A stretch of DNA of 64,000 nt from Novosphingobium pentaromativorans US6-1 (GTDB lineage: Bacteria; Pseudomonadota; Alphaproteobacteria; Sphingomonadales; Sphingomonadaceae). Positions 17,599 through 26,064 of this stretch are shown here, in pieces (the first letter of the stretch is position 1; each line of letters begins with the position of its first letter). The stretch spans positions 62,001 to 126,000 of the forward strand of contig NZ_CP009292.1 in NCBI RefSeq assembly GCF_000767465.1. The letters are read 5' to 3'. The position numbers and the translations under genes were made by a program. The notes beneath the pieces are model-generated. The model did no database searches. It was not told the origin of the DNA and worked only from the letters and a program-made list of their open reading frames with translations.

Positions 17599-20061
17599 TC
17601 AGCGACCGGCATTGGCGCGGGGTTGGTTGCCGACGGACTTTGCGCGGTGCTTCTCCTGCCTCTTGCGCCGGTCGGTCGATCCACCGACGATGGCTGCGTC
17701 CCTGTCGCTGCGATGCGCGAGTTCGACGAGGGTATCCCTGCGAACTGGCTCGCGCTGACTATCCTTGCGTTCGAAGGGCAGGTTTTGTGAAGGCACGGCG
17801 CCGCTGAAGAGAAAACCCTGGACCTGGGCACAGCCCTGTCGTCGCAATGCTTCGAGTTGGCCGTCGTTCTCCACTCCTTCCGCAGTCGTGCGGATATCGA
17901 GATCGTTTGCGAGGGTGATGACCGACTGCACGATGGCCTGGCAGTCCTCTCGATCAAGCAGGCCGGCGATGAAGCTGCGGTCTATCTTGATTTTGTCGAA
18001 CGGGAAGGCGTGCAGATATTTCAGGGAGGAGTAACCCGTTCCAAAGTCATCCAGACTGATCCGCACGCCCATCTTCCGGATGCTGTGAAGCAGGTCGATG
18101 ACTTCGTCCCGGTTCTGGATGAACAGGCTCTCGGTGATTTCCAGTTCCAGCCGATCCGGCAGCACTCCGCTGGACGCGAGCGCATGGGTTACCAGCGGCA
18201 GGAAGCTCTTGTCCCGCATCTGTGCCGGGGAGACATTGATGGCGATGGTAAGATGATCGGGCCACCGTGCCGCTTCGGCCAGGGCGTTTCGCAGCACCCA
18301 TTCGCCAAGTTCGACGATGAGGCGGCTTTCCTCGGCGATCGGGATGAAAAGATCGGGTCCCAGCAAGCCCCTGGAAGGGTGGTTCCAGCGCACGAGCGCT
18401 TCGTAGCCGCCGGTCTGGCCGGTCGAAAGGTCCACAAGCGGCTGGTAGTGGATTTCCAGCTGGTCACTGCGGATCGCGTTCCGCAGCCCGGTCGCCAGAT
18501 CGCGCCTTTCCTGCATCTGCTCGCGCATGTTGGCATTGAACGTCGAGATGCCATTGCGACCGCCCAGTTTCGCTTCGTACATGGCCAGATCGGCCGCGCG
18601 CAGCAGTTCATCGCCTGTCGTGCCATTTTCCGGCGCGAAGGCCGCGCCGATGCTGGCGCCGATCGGCATCGCCTGGCCATCGATCTCCAATGGCATTGCC
18701 AGGACTTCCAGAAGGCGCTGGCCAATTTCGAGGCATTCCTCATGGGACGACAGGTCGGGCAGGAGGACTACGAATTCGTCGCCGCCGATCCGGGCGACCA
18801 TGTCGCCGTGGCGGACCACCTGTTCGAGCCTGCGTCCGACCTCGATCAGCAGGGCATCGCCAGCCGCGTGACCGTATCCGTCGTTGATTTCCTTGAAGTG
18901 ATCGAGATCGACGAACAGCATGCCTGCAGTCCGTCGTGCCGAAAGGCGCATCATCGTGCGCTCGAGGGTGGCGTTGAACAGGGTGCGGTTCGGCAATCCC
19001 GTAAGCAGATCGAAGTGCGCCATGTGGGAGATGCGGGCTTCGGCACGCTTGGCTTCGCTTACATCGGCGATGAACCCGCGCCAGCCGCCCCTTTCTCCGC
19101 GCAACTGGTCAACGAGCCGCCCGCTTATCGACCACCAGCGCTCTTCCCCGCACGCCATCAAGGGCAGGATCAGGTCGCGAAAGCTTTCGCCGCGCTGCAG
19201 CTTGTCCTGCAGTTCCTGCAAGTGGACGCCCTCGTGAAACAGCGCCGTCAGCGGCATGCCGCCAAGTTGCGCCGCCTCGATGCCGCAGGCGTCGCAAAAT
19301 CGCGGGGAAGGGTTGGAAATATGGCCTCTGGCATCGATCTCGTAGAGCCAGTCGCTGCCTTCGTCATCGTACTGGTTGAGGAGCAGACTGATGGTTTCGT
19401 GCGACTGTGCCAGGCGCTTGGTGCGGATACGCCGCGTGGCGAAAAGATAGTAGAGGTTGTAGATCGACCAATGGAGAAACGAGGCCAGCAGCAGCACGAT
19501 GACGGCAACTGGTGCGGTACCAGCAAGACCCTCCCGGGTGATTGCGCCCGCCACGAGGGCCCCGCCGCTGGCAAAAACGGACGCAAGCGCCAGATGCGGC
19601 AGGGTCAGGATGCTTATCCCATCGATCACCATCATCGCCAAGCCCAGCGAAGCCAGTTCGTGGGTGTGACCCTGCGGTGCAACGACGATCGCCCAGCCCA
19701 GTATCGCCGACCAACAGAGCGTGCGCAGGCCAATGCCCGTCTTCCGGTAACGCAGGGCAAGCGATTGACTCAGATCTGGCTTTGTCTCGCGCTGACGAAC
19801 CGCCAGTTCTATGCCGACGACCAGGGCGCATCCGGCAAGGGCCGCGCAAGTGAAGGCCGTGCTGGTGGACGGGCCGACAAGCAGCAGAAGCGCGGCAAGC
19901 CGGACAAGTTCGAGCAGGGTAAGCGGAAACGAACGCAGGTAGTCGCTGCGGCAGCGCGCGAACCAGTCTTCCTCGTGCGGCTCGACGTGATGACGGGTCA
20001 ACGCCAGCAAGGTGACGGGCGTCTGCCTGATCAATGCGTGTCCGGCCTTCGATTCAGCCAT
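17599..20061 (-). CDS. membrane-bound GGDEF-EAL cyclic-di-GMP protein
   Basis: An 820-residue protein; the ATG at 20061 follows GGGAGAG by eight bases. About 50-210 are hydrophobic membrane segments, about 235-335 a PAS-like sensor, then GGDEF (residues 426-430, intact RIGGDEF) and EAL (554-556, intact YEALVRWNHP with DDFGTGYSSL). An RxxD inhibitory site (RHGD) sits five residues before GGDEF, as in product-inhibited diguanylate cyclases. Both domains therefore look catalytically competent, so it could make or break c-di-GMP. The last ~60 residues are a basic tail without a known domain. Confidence 0.93.
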   Translation of the reverse strand: MAESKAGHALIRQTPVTLLALTRHHVEPHEEDWFARCRSDYLRSFPLTLLELVRLAALLLLVGPSTSTAFTCAALAGCALVVGIELAVRQRETKPDLSQSLALRYRKTGIGLRTLCWSAILGWAIVVAPQGHTHELASLGLAMMVIDGISILTLPHLALASVFASGGALVAGAITREGLAGTAPVAVIVLLLASFLHWSIYNLYYLFATRRIRTKRLAQSHETISLLLNQYDDEGSDWLYEIDARGHISNPSPRFCDACGIEAAQLGGMPLTALFHEGVHLQELQDKLQRGESFRDLILPLMACGEERWWSISGRLVDQLRGERGGWRGFIADVSEAKRAEARISHMAHFDLLTGLPNRTLFNATLERTMMRLSARRTAGMLFVDLDHFKEINDGYGHAAGDALLIEVGRRLEQVVRHGDMVARIGGDEFVVLLPDLSSHEECLEIGQRLLEVLAMPLEIDGQAMPIGASIGAAFAPENGTTGDELLRAADLAMYEAKLGGRNGISTFNANMREQMQERRDLATGLRNAIRSDQLEIHYQPLVDLSTGQTGGYEALVRWNHPSRGLLGPDLFIPIAEESRLIVELGEWVLRNALAEAARWPDHLTIAINVSPAQMRDKSFLPLVTHALASSGVLPDRLELEITESLFIQNRDEVIDLLHSIRKMGVRISLDDFGTGYSSLKYLHAFPFDKIKIDRSFIAGLLDREDCQAIVQSVITLANDLDIRTTAEGVENDGQLEALRRQGCAQVQGFLFSGAVPSQNLPFERKDSQREPVRRDTLVELAHRSDRDAAIVGGSTDRRKRQEKHRAKSVGNQPRANAGR

Positions 20062-20313
20062 TTCGTTCTCTCTCCCAAGCCTCGCGCATCCAAGCAGGCC
20101 GTCGCCCGGCGGCGGTGCGGGCTGGCGAACTCGTGCAAGAAGTACTTGGGGCAGCGTCACTAGTCGTTTAGTGTAAATGATTGACTAATAGCTGAATTTC
20201 AGGACCCTGAGCGGTCTTTTCAAGCAACGATTGCATCGCCGAATATTCGCGCATGAAAGGCGATGCATTTGCTGAATTTGAGCGGTAGCTGGGACAGGCC
20301 TACTGCAGGCCGG

Positions 20314-20970
20314 TCATTCCCATTTCTTCGCCGCTTCCAGAAGGCGGACGACTTCTTCGTCCTCGGTCTGGTCGAACTTGCGATAGTGCAAGCCGACGGC
20401 ATGGAAGGGGAAGGGCGTGGCAAGGCAGATGACTTCGTCGCACAATTGCCGGAATTCGGGCAGGACTTCAGCGGGGGCCAGCGGTACAGCCAGGATCACG
20501 CGCGACGCCCCGACTTTTGCCAATCCCTTCAGCGCAGCGCGCACGGTTCCACCTGTCGCGATCCCGTCGTCGACCACGACCACCGTGCGGCCCTTTAGCG
20601 ATACCGCAGGGCCAGTGCGGTAAAGCGAGCGTCGCCGCTCGATCTCGGCAAGCTGGCGGGCAATCTGCATGTCGATATAGTCGCGGTCGGCGCCGACCCT
20701 GCGCGCCATGGCCTCATCGATGACCACCTGCGGAGCTGCCCCGTCGACGAGCGCACCGATTCCGTATTCTTCGTGCCCTGGCGCACCGATCTTGCGCACC
20801 ATCAGGATGTCGAGCGGTGCCCCGAGCGCTTTTGCTACCTCGAAGCCGACCGGCACGCCGCCCCGTGGGAGGGCCAGGACGACCGGATCCTTCAGATCCA
20901 GCGCCGCGACGGCTTGCGCCAGCGCCAGGCCTGCATCCCTGCGGTCGGCAAATCCAGCGCTCGCAGTCAT
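20314..20970 (-). CDS. phosphoribosyltransferase-family protein
   Basis: A 218-residue type-I phosphoribosyltransferase fold. The PRPP-binding loop is VVVVDDGIATGGT. The N-terminal LPRGGVPVGFEVAKAL and GAPLDILMVRKIGAPGHEEYGIGAL are typical of the predicted-phosphoribosyltransferase family often found beside erythromycin-esterase-like proteins. The start overlaps the stop of the upstream hydrolase by four bases (ATGA), showing translational coupling. The base substrate is unknown. Confidence 0.88.
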   Translation of the reverse strand: MTASAGFADRRDAGLALAQAVAALDLKDPVVLALPRGGVPVGFEVAKALGAPLDILMVRKIGAPGHEEYGIGALVDGAAPQVVIDEAMARRVGADRDYIDMQIARQLAEIERRRSLYRTGPAVSLKGRTVVVVDDGIATGGTVRAALKGLAKVGASRVILAVPLAPAEVLPEFRQLCDEVICLATPFPFHAVGLHYRKFDQTEDEEVVRLLEAAKKWE

Positions 20971-21623
20971 CGCGCTTCTCCCAAGTGATGGCGGAACCAC
21001 AGGCTTGCGAGTGTGACGACCTGCTCGAGCGTACCCGGTTCCTCGAAGAGATGCCCTGCGCCTGGAATGATCGCCATGTCCTTCTCGCAGGTCAGTGCAT
21101 CGTAGGCCGCAGCGTTCAGATCGATGACGATGCCGTCCAGTTCTCCGACGATCAGCAGCGTCGGGGCGAGCACTTTGGGCAGCACCGCCTGCCCGGCGAG
21201 ATCCGGCCGGCCTCCGCGCGAGACGACGGCGGCAATGCGCGGATCGTCGGCCGCAGCCCTGAGCGCTGCACCGCCGCCCGTGCTCGCACCGAAGTAGCAG
21301 GGCCTCAAGGTACGCGTCCGTGGATGGCCCTGGGCCCAATCGACCGCCTGGTGCAGACGGGTGGAAAGCAGCGCGATGTCGAAGACGTTGCGGCGATCGT
21401 GTTCTTCTTCGGGTGTCAGCAGATCGAGGAGCAGTGTGGCCAGCCCGTCGTCGCGCAGATGCGCTGCAACGTAGTTGTTGCGCGGACTGAGCCGCCCGCT
21501 GCCGCTGCCATGGGCGAAGATGACCAGACCTTTTGCGTCCGCCGGCACGCCCAGAAGCGCGGCCAGTCCATGCTCGCCGATCCGCACCTCCTCCAGCGCG
21601 GTGGAAGGGAGCGGCGCGCTCAT
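20967..21623 (-). CDS. dienelactone-hydrolase-like alpha/beta hydrolase
   Basis: A 218-residue alpha/beta hydrolase. The nucleophile elbow is GASTGGG and the preceding FAHGSGSGRLSPRNNYVA is the oxyanion region. A later VGELDGIV supplies the acid and GAGHLFEEPG the histidine. The ATG at 21623 overlaps the upstream stop by four bases (ATGA), so the longer frame starting at 21851 is rejected. It is the middle gene of a coupled trio. The substrate is unknown. Confidence 0.88.
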   Translation of the reverse strand: MSAPLPSTALEEVRIGEHGLAALLGVPADAKGLVIFAHGSGSGRLSPRNNYVAAHLRDDGLATLLLDLLTPEEEHDRRNVFDIALLSTRLHQAVDWAQGHPRTRTLRPCYFGASTGGGAALRAAADDPRIAAVVSRGGRPDLAGQAVLPKVLAPTLLIVGELDGIVIDLNAAAYDALTCEKDMAIIPGAGHLFEEPGTLEQVVTLASLWFRHHLGEAR

Positions 21624-22945
21624 AACCCGAAAGGCCAGGTTTCCGGCGCGCCGTGCGGGCGTTCGTGCCCCAGCGGCGTGACCGCCCTGGTCTGTTCGAA
21701 CCAGACGAAAGCGTCGAACTGGTCGGCCAGGATGGCTTCGAAATAGTGGCTCGCGCGCTCGGTCTCGGGACGATAGACGACCCCGATTGCCCGCTCGAGG
21801 AGGGTCTGGGACAGCATCTCGACAAGCCGCGGATCCTTGCGTCTGCGCCAATCGGTCAGACTGCGGGCATGACCCGTCCGGCGGAACGCGGCTTCCCAGC
21901 TATCGTCGCGCGCAGGGCGAACCTGCATCACACGCATGTCCGCGCCCCAGTCCGAAGCCGCCGCGACGGTGCCGCGATCCATGCCGAAACCGATCAGCAC
22001 TGCCTCGTTGCCAAAGGCCGCCCGGCACAGTTCCCCGATGTTGAATTCGCCGTGCCAGCCCATCGCCGTCGCAGAAGCATTGCCGACATGCGAATTGTGC
22101 GCCCAGACCACGGCCCGGGCGTCCTTGCGGTGGGCCATCAGCCTGAGCAGTGTATCGAACATGTGCCGATCGCGTTGGTTCCAGCTTGCCGCGGAACCGC
22201 GATACATGGCGCGGTAGTATTGCTCGGCGGCGCGCACGATGCGCGCGTTCTGCTCTGCATCGAAAAAGGCCTCGCCGTCCTGTCGGATATAGTCCATTCG
22301 CTCGGCAAGCAGGCCTTCGAGCTGCGCTACCACGGCGTCCTCGCAGCCGCGCAGGGTCCCATGCTCGACCGCCCTGCCATAGTGCTGCGGTTCATCCTGC
22401 CAGGGCATGAGGCAGGCATATCGTCTGCGCGCCTCGGCCGCCGCAGCCTCGTCATGCGCATCGAGATAGGCGATCACGGCATGGATCGACTCGCCCAGCG
22501 AATAGACGTCGAGACCATAGAGGCCCGCCCGCTGCTCATCGGGAAGAGTCTCATTATGGCCGCGCAGCCAGTCGGCGAAAGACAAGACTTCCTCATTGCG
22601 CCACATCCACGTCGGGAAGCGCACGAAGGGCTCGCCCTTGCGCGGACGGGCGGCGCGGTGCCGGGCATAGGCATCGATCCGGGCCACGTCCGGCCAGTCG
22701 CCTTCGACCGCCACGATGTTGAAGCCATGCTTTTCGATCAGGCGCCGTGTAATCGCGGCGCGCGCGGCATAGAATTCATGAGTGCCATGCGTCGCTTCGC
22801 CCAGCAGCACGACCCGCGCATCGCCGAAACTTTCGAACGCATCGGCGAAGTGCGGCGCGTCGGGGCTCGGCAGTATCCGGGCCGCGTCGCGCAGGCCGTC
22901 CAGAAAGTCGGCCTCGTTCACCGTTATTCGGTTCTGGATCGTCAT
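21620..22945 (-). CDS. erythromycin-esterase-like protein
   Basis: A 441-residue member of the Ere/succinoglycan-biosynthesis-like family. The metal/catalytic N-terminal motif GEATHGTHEFY (E50, H53, H56) and the later WAHNSHVG are intact. True EreA/EreB hydrolyse the macrolide lactone, but most family members in environmental bacteria have no shown macrolide activity. It has GGGAG eight bases before the ATG and leads a three-gene coupled operon with the hydrolase and the phosphoribosyltransferase. Confidence 0.85.
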   Translation of the reverse strand: MTIQNRITVNEADFLDGLRDAARILPSPDAPHFADAFESFGDARVVLLGEATHGTHEFYAARAAITRRLIEKHGFNIVAVEGDWPDVARIDAYARHRAARPRKGEPFVRFPTWMWRNEEVLSFADWLRGHNETLPDEQRAGLYGLDVYSLGESIHAVIAYLDAHDEAAAAEARRRYACLMPWQDEPQHYGRAVEHGTLRGCEDAVVAQLEGLLAERMDYIRQDGEAFFDAEQNARIVRAAEQYYRAMYRGSAASWNQRDRHMFDTLLRLMAHRKDARAVVWAHNSHVGNASATAMGWHGEFNIGELCRAAFGNEAVLIGFGMDRGTVAAASDWGADMRVMQVRPARDDSWEAAFRRTGHARSLTDWRRRKDPRLVEMLSQTLLERAIGVVYRPETERASHYFEAILADQFDAFVWFEQTRAVTPLGHERPHGAPETWPFGL

Positions 22946-23312
22946 GGTGAGACTCCCAGCAAGCGTACGGTCTGGATAGGATCATGCGCCTGTCTCTTGC
23001 ATTGATCCAGAGCAATCTGGCTGCAAAAGGGCTGGCGGCGCTGGCGCGTATCAGCGCATTGACGCCCCACCGGAGGCAAGTTCAATGACTTCTTCGGTAA
23101 TCTGTTTCTGCCGCGTGCGATGCGGCGTTGATCATCACGAAGCCCCGAGTGCTAGTTCGCCGGCAAAGACTGCTGTAATCGACCAATTCAGAACTACGGT
23201 AGTGACTACGGCGCAGTTACTGGACTCTGTGACGGATGTGCCACATCATGGCTTTCACGTTGTAGCAGCATAGATGATCGATCGTCCTTACGCTGGCGCT
23301 ATATCTTTCTTG
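22946..23312. other. intergenic, nothing recognised
   Basis: About 370 bp holding the promoter side of the esterase operon and the 3' side of the GntR gene. Short open frames have no recognisable content. No tRNA or repeat was seen. Confidence 0.4.
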
Positions 23313-24053
23313 TCAGTGAATGCCATTATCTATCAGCCATTTACGGGCATTTTCGGCAGTGCCGTGAATATGACTTTCTATGATCTCGCAAGCGCGTTCG
23401 GTGTTGCGTTCCAGTACCGCTTCCATAAGCTGACGATGTTCGTCGATGCGGCCGGGCGAAGGACTTTTGCGTATCGACAGCGTCCGATAGCGCTGCGCTT
23501 GATCGAACAGCAGACTGCGGAATCTTAGCAGCCAGTTTGATGGACATGCGGCGATGAGAGCTTCGTGGAAACGACTGTGGCGTTCGACCCAGACCCGTCG
23601 GTCAGTGGGTGAGGTCACCGTTGCCTCGGCTTTGGCCATCATATGATAAGCGGCAACGATATTCGCTTCCCACTGGTCGTCGCCGTGCTCGATTGATTGG
23701 GCTAGCGCTTTCTTTTCGATGTCCAGCCGGATTTCCGTTATATCTTCGAGATCGGTTAGCGAAATCGGTGCGACGCAGAAACCGCGGTTCGCCTCTGCAG
23801 AAACCAATCCTTCGGACACCATGTGGGTGAGAGCTTCGCGCAGGCTGCCTACGCTGGCGTTATAGCGCGACCTGAGTTCATCAAGCTTCAGTCGCTGTCC
23901 CGGAGCGAGTTCACAACTTATAACATCGTCACGCAGGCGCGCGCGCAGGTCAGTTGGTTCAATATCGACCGTCTCGCTCGCGACTTGTTCCACATCGGGC
24001 GCTTTGGCCTTTTTCGGGCGACCTCGCCTGACAATCTTTTCCTGCGTGGACAT
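23313..24053 (-). CDS. GntR-family (FCD type) regulator, copy A
   Basis: A 246-residue regulator. The N-terminal winged helix reads LRDDVISCELAPGQRLKLDELRSRYNASVGSLREALTHM, and the C-terminal FCD ligand-binding bundle includes DITEIRLDIEKKAL and RHSRFHEALIAAC. It is the same length and, by my hand alignment, about 85% identical to the regulator at 33709-34449. It lies next to a truncated FAH gene in the same order as the intact copy B pair. It probably once controlled that FAH gene. The start at 24053 has only a weak ribosome-binding site. Confidence 0.9.
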   Translation of the reverse strand: MSTQEKIVRRGRPKKAKAPDVEQVASETVDIEPTDLRARLRDDVISCELAPGQRLKLDELRSRYNASVGSLREALTHMVSEGLVSAEANRGFCVAPISLTDLEDITEIRLDIEKKALAQSIEHGDDQWEANIVAAYHMMAKAEATVTSPTDRRVWVERHSRFHEALIAACPSNWLLRFRSLLFDQAQRYRTLSIRKSPSPGRIDEHRQLMEAVLERNTERACEIIESHIHGTAENARKWLIDNGIH

Positions 24054-24120
24054 ACTGTGCGCTCGATTCCTCGTCTTTGGTACAAATGCGCCCTGAGGCG
24101 CATTTGTACTAAGGTGAATG

Positions 24121-24531
24121 TTAGACTTCGTCCACAATGCCGTTCACCAGCACGCCTATTTTGCTAATCTCCACCTCGGCAAGGGCGCCTGGCTTCATGA
24201 AGATCGGCGGTGCACGAGCAAAGCTGAATCCGCCCATCGTACCGCTAGCGATGATGTCGCCGGGTTTCAACGTGATCCATTCGGTGATGTAGGAGATCAG
24301 TGCCGCGACATTGAAGATCATGTCGCTAGAGCGGTTTTCGACCGTTTTGAATCGGTTGCACCACGTCGTCTCCGACATCAAGGGGCCACGGGCATGTGTG
24401 TTATCCGGGCCATAGCCGACGGTGAGCCCGACTCCGTCACCCTTGCCCAAATGCGTGACGTTCGGTGCCATGCCAGCCATGGCCGAGACAATCTGTTCCG
24501 CCTTAACCGGCAACTGGCGCGATGAACACAT
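24121..24531 (-). pseudogene. fumarylacetoacetate-hydrolase-family gene, 3' fragment
   Basis: Only the last ~69 residues are FAH-like: SDMIFNVAALISYITEWITL, KPGDIIASGTMGG and the C-terminal NGIVDEV, about 81% identical to the end of the intact FAH at 34516. Homology stops abruptly near 24328, after which the frame continues into unrelated sequence. The whole N-terminal metal-binding half is missing, so it cannot work. The break lies close to the IS110 remnant that follows. Confidence 0.85.
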
Positions 24532-25225
24532 CTTCGCTGTATACCAATCGCTTGCGCTGTTCGACTTCTACCAGGTCAAGACCGTGGACTGCGACCGAAA
24601 GCTGGAGATTGCTTTTCGGGACCTCGAAGGCGGCGAAGAGTACGACATCGCGCGTTTGCCCAAGGTTCGGACCAAGTCCACGCAAGTGAACACGCCGGAC
24701 TTTGACGTTCGTTTGGCACTCTATCGCGTACTGGTAGTAGATCTAACCTTGATACACGGCATTGGACCATCGCTGGCCCTCAAGCTGGTAGGGGAATGCG
24801 GCACCGACCTTGCGGTGTGGCCAAGCTCAAAGCACGTCACATCATGGCTGTGCCTGGCGCCTGGCAACAGGATATCGGACGGTAAGCTGCTGTCATCGAA
24901 AACGCGCCGATCATCGATCCGGGCTGCCGCACTGCTGCGCCTTGCGGCAAAGACGATAGGTCGGACTGATACAGCGCTTGGGACATTCTACCGGCGGCTG
25001 TTTGCAAGGACCGGAAAATCCAAGGCTGAGACTGCCACCGCGCGCAAGATCGCCGTGCTGTTCTACAACGCTTTGCGGCACGGGATGGCCTACAATGACC
25101 CCGGCGCTACCCAATACGAAGATCGGTATCGCAGCCGGGTAATCGGCAATCTCCAGCGCCGCGCCAAGGCCTGCGGCTTCTCGCTCGAGGAACTGCCGCC
25201 CGAGCCGGAGATAGCTGTTTCTTAG
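24500..25225 (+). pseudogene. IS110-family transposase, 5'-truncated
   Basis: From LTGNWRDEHIFAVYQSLALF onward this is an IS110 transposase C-terminal region: DLTLIHGIGPSLALKLVGE, then TSWLCLAPGN and TARKIAVLFYNALRHGM. It belongs to a different subgroup from the copies at 4052 and 26242. The N-terminal DEDD domain is absent; upstream codons belong to other sequence. Non-functional. Confidence 0.85.
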
Positions 25226-25257
25226 GAAGCCACCGCGTATTTCGCTCGAGATGCAAA

Positions 25258-25910
25258 ATGAGATACGCGTTCATTGCCGAGCATCGCGATCGTTTCGGCG
25301 TGCGGTCAATTTGCCGGTGCCCCGCCGTGCAACCCAGTGGCTACTACGCATGGCAGAAGAGGCCGCTGAGCCGAGGGGCTCGGGATGACGCTCGGCAGAC
25401 CGAGTTGATCCGGCGGGCCTGGAACGATAGCGGCAAGGTCTATGGCTACCGTAAGTTGTCAGACGAACTGCCGGATCAGGGTGAGATCAGCTGCCCGAAC
25501 CGCGTTGCCCGGTTGACCAGGCTGGCGGGCATCAGGGCGCAGATGCGCTAGGAGCGCAGGCACGGCAGCTATGGCGGCGCAAGCCGAAGCAGCGGGTGTT
25601 GATCCATTCGGACCAGGGCTCGCAGTTCACCAGCAAGGACTGGCCTGCCGTCATCCGGACCCACAATCTTGAGCAGTCAATGAGCGGACGCGGCAACAGC
25701 CGACAGCGCAGTTGCCGACGGCTTCTTCTCCTCGCTCAAGCGCGATTGTATCCGGCGCCGGACCTACAAAATGTGCGAGGAAGCCCGGCAGGACGTGTTC
25801 GATTACATCGAAATGTTCTGTAACCCGGTGCGCAAGCAGGTCAGGAAAGGCATGCTGCCGCCCGTCCAGTACGAGCGGCAGTAGTTCTTGAAAGCGGAAG
25901 GCGTCTAGAA
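25258..25910 (+). pseudogene. IS3-family OrfB transposase, internally deleted and interrupted
   Basis: The N-terminus FIAEHRDRFGVRSICRC and YGYRKLSDEL is typical IS3 OrfB. After an in-frame stop near 25549 the sequence jumps to WRRKPKQRVLIHSDQGSQFTS, skipping the first part of the DDE domain (about 150 codons lost). A frameshift follows before DGFFSSLKRDCIRRR and DVFDYIEMFCNP. A further amber stop precedes the family tail FLKAEGV. Clearly dead. Confidence 0.85.
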
Positions 25911-25944
25911 AACTCTTATGTTCGAATTCAAGAGCCTTCGACAT
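25911..25944 (-). pseudogene. N-terminal stub of a gene cut by the IS3 element
   Basis: An ATG at 25944 with GGAAAGGA upstream opens MSKALEFEHKSF and then meets the IS3 end. A good ribosome-binding site with almost no coding sequence suggests the element truncated a real gene. The product is not recognisable from 12 residues. Confidence 0.4.
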
Positions 25945-26064
25945 GATGATGTCCTTTCCGCCCGAGATGACGAAATCAAAGGTGCGAAGCTGATGTGCAG
26001 AGTAGGAAGCAGGGCTTTCGACGACGGTTGGCACACTCTTATGCGCGGGTTGGTTACCGCATAT

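Noticed and set aside
17302..17790. Possible small gene between the transporter and the GGDEF-EAL gene
   Set aside because: Its second half is only the antisense of the GGDEF-EAL 3' end and the first half lacks any recognised feature.
17857..20163. A 768-residue plus-strand open frame
   Set aside because: Antisense to the GGDEF-EAL gene, whose domains are complete. No domain is recognisable in this frame.
20970..21825. Long N-terminal extension of the phosphoribosyltransferase frame
   Set aside because: It overlaps the dienelactone-hydrolase gene in another frame; the ATGA overlap at 20970 marks the real start.
21620..22945. True macrolide-resistance esterase
   Set aside because: Family motifs match, but the genomic partners point to the broader uncharacterised family; resistance cannot be claimed from sequence alone.
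21653..23005. A 450-residue plus-strand open frame
   Set aside because: Antisense to the erythromycin-esterase-like gene; no motifs of its own.
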